Part shown: positions 57,146-64,000 of the stretch, one piece after another
Position numbering within the stretch: position 1 is the first letter of the stretch
Layout of the letters: each line of letters starts with the position of its first letter
DNA from: Panax quinquefolius
Taxonomy: Eukaryota > Streptophyta > Magnoliopsida > Apiales > Araliaceae
Assembly (NCBI GenBank): GCA_020205615.1
Contig: CM035165.1
Coordinates: forward strand, 91,388,005-91,452,004
Direction: 5' to 3'
DNA length: 64,000 nt
Notes under the pieces: model-generated
Told to the model about the DNA's origin: nothing
What the model saw: the letters and a program-made list of their open reading frames with translations, nothing else
Databases searched by the model: none
Made by a program: the position numbers and the translations under genes

Positions 57146-57788
57146 CCTTTTTATTTTCCTTACTTTATTCTCGATCTTTTCGAATTTCAAAATTACCCTA
57201 ACATTATTTAGAGAAGAAATTACAAAAATATTAACACTTTATTTTTCTTGAGTTCCAAACATACTCCAATATTCTTTAAAAACAAAATTTATAAAAAATC
57301 TATTTATTTATTGCGATAAAACATGTAGATTTTTTGTTGCGAATAGATAGAATAATTATGGGAATGGTATTATAATACATAGTTGTGTATGTTTTATTTG
57401 TATGAGTCTCATCAAAATTAAATGCGTTTTAGCAAATTTATTTTTGATTTTCTGCTTTAGGAGGAGAGAAAGCTGTTTTTTAAACAAATCACAAACGACG
57501 TAGTTTTGACAGATCACAAGATAAATAAAACATACACAATTTATGTATTTAACCATATTGCTTAATAATTATATAATATGTCAATTAACACAAATAGATA
57601 ACTAATTGGTGTAATACTCATAATAAAAAGCAGACACAATTATATATATAAAAAAATAAAATAATAAATTGAATCTAACCTCAGTATCCACAGAGAATGA
57701 AGTGAAACGATCTCCCCACAGACAAGGGGAAGTTTGCTAATCGGCGAGCACTTGAAAGCTGGTTTTCTACTGAGGCTAACACTTCCAT
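52161..57788 (-). pseudogene. TPS: Terpene synthase copy B, seven exons, several frameshifts
   Basis: Tandem duplicate of TPS copy A. Exons: 57788-57680 (109 bp), 57104-56828 (277), 56344-55974 (371), 55213-54995 (219), 54119-53981 (139), 53443-53195 (249), 52459-52161 (299). Exons 2, 4, 5 and 6 equal copy A in length and keep RDR, DDTYD and DDIRTHE. Breaks: 2 bases lost from a G-run in exon 1 (after LANF), the exon 3 loss shared with copy A, one more base lost in exon 3 near 56115 (before the GIPRVEH segment), and gains of 1, 2 and 2 bases in exon 7 (near 52445, 52307 and 52207). Read literally it cannot make a full enzyme. Several breaks sit in homopolymers or CTG-like sites, so assembly error is a real alternative. 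Confidence 0.88.
54866..54908. repeat. (TA)n microsatellite in TPS copy B intron 4
   Basis: Counterpart of 33293-33330 with a different length. Confidence 0.9.
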
Positions 57789-57829
57789 ATTGTTATATTC
57801 GAATATTGCTATATATGTTGATATACACC

Positions 57830-57877
57830 GAATAAATGAGAGAGCTATTTATAGAATAAATGAGAGAGCTATTTATG
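57830..57877 (-). promoter_or_regulatory. TPS copy B core promoter, duplicated 24-bp TATA unit
   Basis: Same two 24-bp units as at 36233-36280, TATA about 57 bases before the ATG at 57788. The proximal promoter looks unchanged, so copy B could still be transcribed. Confidence 0.6.
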
Positions 57878-59228
57878 AGTGGGGGGATGTTTGGCATATA
57901 TTATGTTGCCCTAGCAATAATTCACATGGTAGCACGCCTGTTAGTTTTTTTTTATGAAAATGATGTATATAATTTTTATTGTCAGTTAGGTGAAGAAGTA
58001 TTAGTTGTAATATTTTTGAAGAGATGTGTAATAATTGAGATTTTCCTATAGTTCTTATTAATTACATGTATTGATAAAGTTTATAATTATATAAAGTCCT
58101 GTATTGATAGAGTGATATATGTACACCTTAAATTAATTGGTGTGCTATATCAAAGAATTAATAAGAACCCAACTAACATATTTATCATTTGTTTATTTTA
58201 TTTTATTTTAAAAAAGTCTGAATAATTTTCTATTTTCTTTGAATTTTAAATTTTTGTAACTAGATAGACTAATAAACTATATTATAGGTACTTTAATAAA
58301 ATAGCAAGTTAAATTATATATCATATATTAAGAAAACCAAAGTTTGCCCTTATAATTTTATTTTGTGTTTTAATTTTTGATTCAAAATTTTCATAAATTG
58401 TATTATAAAATATCTCAAATAAACAAATAATGCTATTTAGTGAAACTACAAAAGGATAACAGATTTAATAGAGTAGTTTAATTCTATATACGGTTGAAAT
58501 TTAAATTTTGAATAACTTAATGTATACACATATCTTATAAATATGATATATAATAAAATTAAGGTAAAATGGATAATTTATTTTAGATATATAAGAATAA
58601 TATAATCTCTTTAGTATATTTATTATTTAAGTGTACAATTATCAGTGTGCATATATTAATACTCTTTAGTTATTCATTTCGTATTAATACGTGCCCTTGG
58701 TCGGCTCCCTATAATATTCTCTCTCTCAACGCCATTATCATATCAATAAAAGCAATCTTACAGTATTTTAGTATTTGTTGTACTGATAACAATTATTGCC
58801 ATAGTGTGTACCCCTCCATTAATCAAGTCCTAAGAATGTGGCAACTTGTTGATTTTTTTAAAGTTCATTAAATATTTTTAAATTTAAAATTGATGTTAAA
58901 TTATTTAAAACTATTTTAAGCAAAGAAGTATGACATATTATGTTTTATATTCTCGAGTCTCAACTCTGAAGTTGCCATCAATGATAGCAATAATTGACAT
59001 GGTAGCTTGGAGGATGTGGCATTTATGCTGGGTTTGTGAGTTTGTAGGAATGAGATGGAAAAGGAAAGTGCAAGATGAGAAAAAATTATAGTTTTTCTTT
59101 GTTATATTTGTGAGTTTTAGAAAAGAAGGATGAGATGAAATTTTAATTAAATTTTTCTGTGTTTGTGAGTTTAGAAGTAGGGAAGTGAAGAAAAAATATT
59201 CTTATTTTTAAACTATACTATTATTATA
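57878..59228. other. TPS copy B upstream region, no gene
   Basis: Duplicate of 36281-37631 with only small differences. AT-rich; no coding evidence. Confidence 0.5.
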
Positions 59229-60642
59229 TGGGCAAAGGGTCAAAAATGCCCCTGATATTTATCCCGATGTTCCACTTGCATCCTAAACTATTTTTTTTTT
59301 CAAAAGTACCCTTAACGTTACATTTTTTTATTTTATTATTATTTTTTTTATTTTGAATTTTTAGTATTTTTTGTTTTGATTAAATGATATATATTATTTT
59401 ATTTAGAATATATTTTATTATTTATTTTATTATTTTAATCAAAATAATAAAATAAAATTATTTTGTTAACTAATCAAAACAACTAATTAAATAAAATAAG
59501 TTGTATAACATATTTACATCATTTAATCAAAATACTAAAATTCAAAACATAACATATTTACATCAAATACTAATTAAAAAATACTAAAATACTAATTAAA
59601 AAATACTAAAAATCAAATTAAAAATACTAAAAATACTAAAATTCAAATTATTTTGTTAATTAATCAAAACAACAAAAATTCAAATTACATCATTTTTAAT
59701 ACTAAAATCATAATACTAAATACTAATTGATATAAAATTTTAAATTACTAAAATCATAATACTAAATAATATTTTTAAAATTCAAAAGCTGTAGTATTAT
59801 GATTATTTTAGTAATTTTAATATTTATTTTTAAAATCATATAAATTTAAAAATATTATGATGTAATTTGAATTTTTGAATACATTTTAAAAATATTATTA
59901 CATCATCAAATTATAAAATATCTTTGTTATGTATAGATTATTACATCATCAAATTATTTATATTATTTATAACATATCTTTGTTATGTATAGATTATTAC
60001 ATCATCAAATTTTATATAGTTTAAAAATATTATTTAGTATTATGATTTTAGTAATTTAAAAATTTTATATCAATTAGTATTTAGTATTATGATTTTAGTA
60101 TTTTAATGATGTAATTTAAATTTTTGTTGTTTTTATTAATTAACAAAATAATTTAAATTTTAGTATTTTTAATTTGATTTTTTTAGTATTTATTATTTTT
60201 TTAATTAGTATTTTAGTATTATTTTTTTTAATTAGTATTTGATGTAAATATGTTATGTTTTTAATTTTAGTATTTTGATTAAATGATGTAAATATGTTAT
60301 ACAACTTATTTTATTTAATTAGTTGTTTTGATTAGTTAACAAAATAATTTGAATTTTATTATTTTGATTAAATGATGTAAATATGTTATGTTTTTTTATT
60401 TTGAATTTTAGTATTTTTGTTTTGATTAAATGATATATATTGTTTTATTTAGAATATATTTTATATTTAAGCTCGTCACGTCATCACATTTTAAACCCTG
60501 CTTGTCTTTCTCGTTAAGCAGTAGGGACGCAGGCGACCAAAAAATATAACGTTAAGGGTACTTTTGAAAGAAAAAAAAATTAGTTTAAGGTGCAAGTGGG
60601 ACATCGGGATAAACATCAGGGGCTTTTTTGACCCTTTGCCCA
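59229..60642. mobile_element. Fold-back element, copy B
   Basis: Duplicate of 37632-39038 (1414 bp here) with TTATTATA flanks at 59221-59228 and 60643-60650. The left end reads GGGTCAAAAATGCCCCTGATATTTATCC, which pairs better with the right end (GATAAACATCAGGGGCTTTTTTGACCC) than the copy A left end does, so copy B is closer to the intact terminal repeat. Confidence 0.85.
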
Positions 60643-60738
60643 TTATTATATTACCCTTACATATATAAATATAAGAAATGATATGATTTAATAATATTGT
60701 CTATCTATTAGAATTATTTTACTTAATTTTTTCCTTTG

Positions 60739-60740
<2 letters not shown>

Positions 60741-60822
<82 letters not shown>
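60741..60822. repeat. (CA)n(TA)n compound microsatellite, copy B
   Basis: Counterpart of 39139-39217: fewer CA and more TA repeats. Confidence 0.95.
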
Positions 60823-60825
<3 letters not shown>

Positions 60826-61089
60826 GATCGACTTGTATTATATTTATTTTTGTTAAATAAGCATACTTGTAATTTGAAAAATAACAAAAATCCATTTCAA
60901 CAAGAGATTATAAGAATACGCAGATCAAACAAAATTAATAATAATAACTTCATCGCCATATCCTAAGAAGCAAACAAACATAAAGTTTGTTTTTCAAAAG
61001 ATATAGATTAAATTAAATAAAACAATTAATTTTGCACCAAAATCATATTCAACAACTTAAGTTTATCATTGTCAAAAGTAGAGTTGCAA

Positions 61090-61322
61090 ACAAACCGAAC
61101 CGTTCGCAAATCGATTCGGTTTGGTTCGGGTTCGAGTTCGAGTTGAGCGTCTAATCCAAATGAGTTCGCACAAGATGTTTCGATTCGTTTGCTTTCGATC
61201 GAACATGTTTGTGAATCATGTGGTTCGATTACTTTATGTTCATGAAATGGTTCGAGTTCGGTTCGACTCGGTAAGTTCGAATTCGAGTTCGGTTCGATTG
61301 TTCGAGTTCGATATAGGTTCGA
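61090..61322. repeat. GTTCG-rich minisatellite, copy B
   Basis: Counterpart of 39476-39712. CG-dense, and several differences from copy A fall at CG sites. Confidence 0.7.
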
Positions 61323-61329
61323 GGAGCAC

Positions 61330-62500
61330 GATTTCTTATATATATGTTCACTTTAAATTGTTTTTAAAATTCTACATATAAATAATTGGTTTTGGTTATT
61401 TCATATTAAATTCTAATGTTTGTCTTATCAATAATGGTAAAATTTGTAGTATTTTTTTATTACTTAAACATTTTTTTGTGTTTTAATAATTGATTATAAG
61501 TAAATATTTTTAATAAATAATAATGTGTACTTCTTCACATCTAAATTTTAATCAAAATAATTTTAGTATTTTCATAAGAATTTTAACAATGATTGTTGGA
61601 TTATTACAATCTACATCCCTAATAATTTAATAGATTATAAGTTATAACTCATGTCATAAATCACATAAATAAAGTCACTAATCATCATGCAATGACAATT
61701 TGACATTAATTTAAAAAAATGATACAATACAGTTGCTTACATTTACACGAGTTATTAAAATTGTCAAATCAAGATAGATACCTCAAAGTATCGAAACTTC
61801 ACTAATAGAGTAATAGTCATTGTATAATTAGTCAATTACTATTTTATATTAACATCAACTATCAATTATATAATTAAAAGTGTAAACTTAACTTTACCAA
61901 TGTTTGAATTTTTTTTAGTGTTACACACTTATAGACTTGCGATGTATATATGTGAGATAGCGAGAGAGAGTGATTGACTAACTTTGATTTATCATTTACA
62001 CAATTAAGTAATCATATTCACTGTAAAAACTAAAAAATTGTTGAGAAAAGTCCAATTAAACAATATGTCACAGACTTACAGTACCGTTTCCATGAAATTA
62101 AAATGAGTTATTAATTTAAATTAGAATAAACAATTTTTTAAAAAAAATTAAACAAAGTAAAAAGCTTTGACCCTTTTATCTTAGAATCATAGTTAATTTA
62201 TTTAGTTTTAAACAATATAATTATGAAAATTATAAACTTTTTTATAAAGTAATTCTCAAGATTTATTGTATTCAAAAGTTAATTATCACATCCCTTTTGA
62301 ATTAAAAATATTTCCTATCGACTTTGAAAATTCATACTTGACTTGATCAATTGATCTTATTACTTATATTTGGTACTAATACATTTAAAGGTTAACAATA
62401 TTAGTCTATAAATCTATTAGATATTAAATTAATCTAAATCAACTAAATTCACATTATTTTAAATATTAGAATTTTACAATTTCATTATAAAAAATCTTAA
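61330..62500. other. AT-rich DNA without a gene, copy B
   Basis: Duplicate of 39740-40890. Nothing coding recognised. Confidence 0.5.
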
Positions 62501-62509
62501 ATAACTCTT

Positions 62510-63446
62510 TTTATGAAATAGATAAAATATCAGTGATTGAGGTGGAAGATTTAGATGGGAAATAATATTACTAGTGGAGACCAGTTGAGACTGATGTTGT
62601 GAGACATGGATTTCCAAATAGTTGAAAATATGAGTTTGTAATAGACCATAGCCTAGACAGTTGTTGTGATAACAGAACTCAAAGGAAGTCAACAGAAAAT
62701 AAGTCAAATTGTAAGGGATACATTCATTCAAAACACATTTGATAAGTTCTAAATCAAAAGGAAGTAAAGTAGTTTTCTGTCTTCCCTAACACGCATGAAT
62801 TTGTGCCTAATAATTTCTCGCAAAAATTGACACTCAACTGTTAGAAATTCTAAGCCAACTTTACAAGGAAAATCAAACAACAAAGCAGGTATCATTTGGT
62901 CAGTGACAACAGATAGATTATGTTTGAAAAGCATACATTCATCAACAGAAATTCCAGGAGGATGGAGATAAGAATCAACTCTTGGTAACTCTAATGTGGA
63001 GGGATGAAGTTGAAGTACATTGACCAGAAACTATTCATCAATGATATATGCTTGTCTGCTTGACCTTGAATGTATGTGGTGATACTAGTAAGCATGCCAG
63101 ATAAATCTTTATTAAATTTCATATGAGCATAAAATTCAGACATGAGACTAAGATAGATATGCTTGTCAGAAAATGTAACTAAACAATCCCACCCAATAAT
63201 TTTGAGTTTTTCAAATAAGTGAAAAACTATTAAGCGTGATTCCACATCCTGGTGAAAGATTATGTCTCATGATTCGATATTTAGCTTGAGCAGAAGCAGT
63301 AATGAGATGAGGGACTCCATGTGAAAAATGTATTTCAGAGTGTAAGGGAAGTTTTCTTTCGTTTAGATGAATAAACAGTAGTCATAATGAAGAGAGAAAC
63401 AGGAAGCAAAGAGGATGTAATGAAACCATGCAACAACCCAAGACAT
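62510..63446 (-). pseudogene. Plant transposon-protein relic, copy B
   Basis: Duplicate of 40897-41829. Here additional pieces are in frame: at 62934-62749 the segment MLFKHNLSVVTDQMIPALLFDFPCKVGLEFLTVECQFLREI, which copy A breaks. Upstream (63245-62991) is KIIGWDCLVTFSDKHIYLSLMSEFYAHMKFNKDL, and downstream (62731 on) ECIPYNLTYFLLTSFEFCYHNNCLGYGLL. Family assignment as for copy A. Confidence 0.5.
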
Positions 63447-63852
63447 GAATGTAACATACTGTAAACTATATATATATGGAAATGATCCCAATATTTGTTT
63501 GGTACGGATGAAAAATGGGCAAATAACAAAAAAAACACGCCTTCCGCTACCTCTAAAAAAAATTTGGCCTTGCCCACTACACATCCGCTGGTTCAACTAG
63601 CGCATTTAATCACCTCGCGATTTCTACCTCCATCAACCCCCTACGATTTCAACTAGCGTGTTTCTTCTACGATTTCTTCCTCCTTCTGCGATTTCTTCTT
63701 CAATTAAATCCTCCATCCTCTGCTGATGCGAAGAAATGCTGCAACCCCCATGCGATTTCTTCTTCAATTAAATCCTCTATTTCACTTCTTTGATGCGAAG
63801 AACATTCTGCGATAATCAGAAGCCTCCATCATCCTCTCTGCGATACCAAACC

Positions 63853-64000
63853 CGATAAGCTCCACTAAGACGCTTGCATGAGGTGGTCGCCGCCGATCGC
63901 TTTCTAAGACGGTTGTTGGGTGAATTGCTTGCAACACCTTAACCCTCGCTTATATGTAGAGCGGTAATTTTGGTACAATTACTGCGCGTTCGAATTTCTG
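63853..64000 (-). mobile_element. LTR of the gag element in copy B, cut by window end
   Basis: After AAACC (63848-63852) the sequence matches the LTR edge at 42239 onward (ATAAGCTCCAC, ACCTTAACCC, GGTACAATTACT). The terminal dinucleotide reads CG where copy A has TG. It shows that the element occupied this site before the duplication. Confidence 0.88.

Larger units (their letters stand above)
48057..64000. repeat. Copy B of the 21.57-kb tandem duplication, cut by window end
   Basis: Direct repeat of 26483 to about 42390. Differences are mainly microsatellite lengths, homopolymer lengths, and scattered small changes at CTG/CAG and CG sites. The left junction joins unit A's end to the middle of an SQE exon. 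Confidence 0.93.

Overview
The window is AT-rich nuclear DNA from a flowering plant, most likely a eudicot. It has intron-split genes with plant exon structures, plant-type LTR retrotransposons of several lineages nested in one another, MITE- and CACTA-like elements, and long (TA)n and (CA)n tracts. Almost all of it is mobile-element sequence around two host gene families of isoprenoid metabolism: a broken squalene epoxidase (SQE) and a duplicated terpene synthase (TPS). No bacterial, organellar, viral or CRISPR-like feature was seen.

Layout. 1-6181: a Tat-like Ty3/gypsy pol fragment (integrase, + strand) interrupted by LTRs of another family; the LTR at 3153-5788 (minus) is flanked by a perfect 5-bp target duplication (AAGAG). 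6630-10295: a decayed plant-mobile-domain (PMD) gene on the minus strand, directly behind that pol, possibly an antisense passenger gene of the same retroelement. 10296-14400: AT-rich non-genic DNA with an LTR-like promoter. 14418-15671 and 26455-26924: two halves of one SQE pseudogene (minus strand), separated by a 10.7-kb Ty3/gypsy element (15775-26449, + strand) that inserted in an intron next to an exon and is flanked by TCTTT duplications. That element has very long LTRs (about 2.7 kb), a further LTR nested in its 5' LTR, and a deleted reverse-transcriptase core.

26483-64000: a direct tandem duplication with a unit of about 21.57 kb. Copy A is complete (26483-48056); copy B (48057 onwards) is cut by the window end. 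Each unit holds, in order: a fragment of the SQE gene, a hAT-like remnant, Copia-like sequences, a seven-exon TPS gene (minus strand), a 1.4-kb fold-back element, a transposon-protein relic, and an LTR element with a gag ORF but only a relic pol (42239-47123 in copy A, target duplication AAACC).

The TPS exons have the lengths and phases of the canonical seven-exon TPS gene, with RRx8W, RxR, DDxxD and NSE/DTE motifs. A cytosolic 553-residue class I enzyme (probably a TPS-a sesquiterpene synthase) is predicted, but both copies carry frame disruptions. Many A/B differences are CTG/TCG/ACG swaps and small indels that resemble base-calling error in methylated DNA, so some breaks may not be real. 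SQE (triterpene and sterol precursor pathway) and TPS lie side by side in the same orientation. This could be the remains of a terpenoid gene neighbourhood, or chance linkage created by the duplication.
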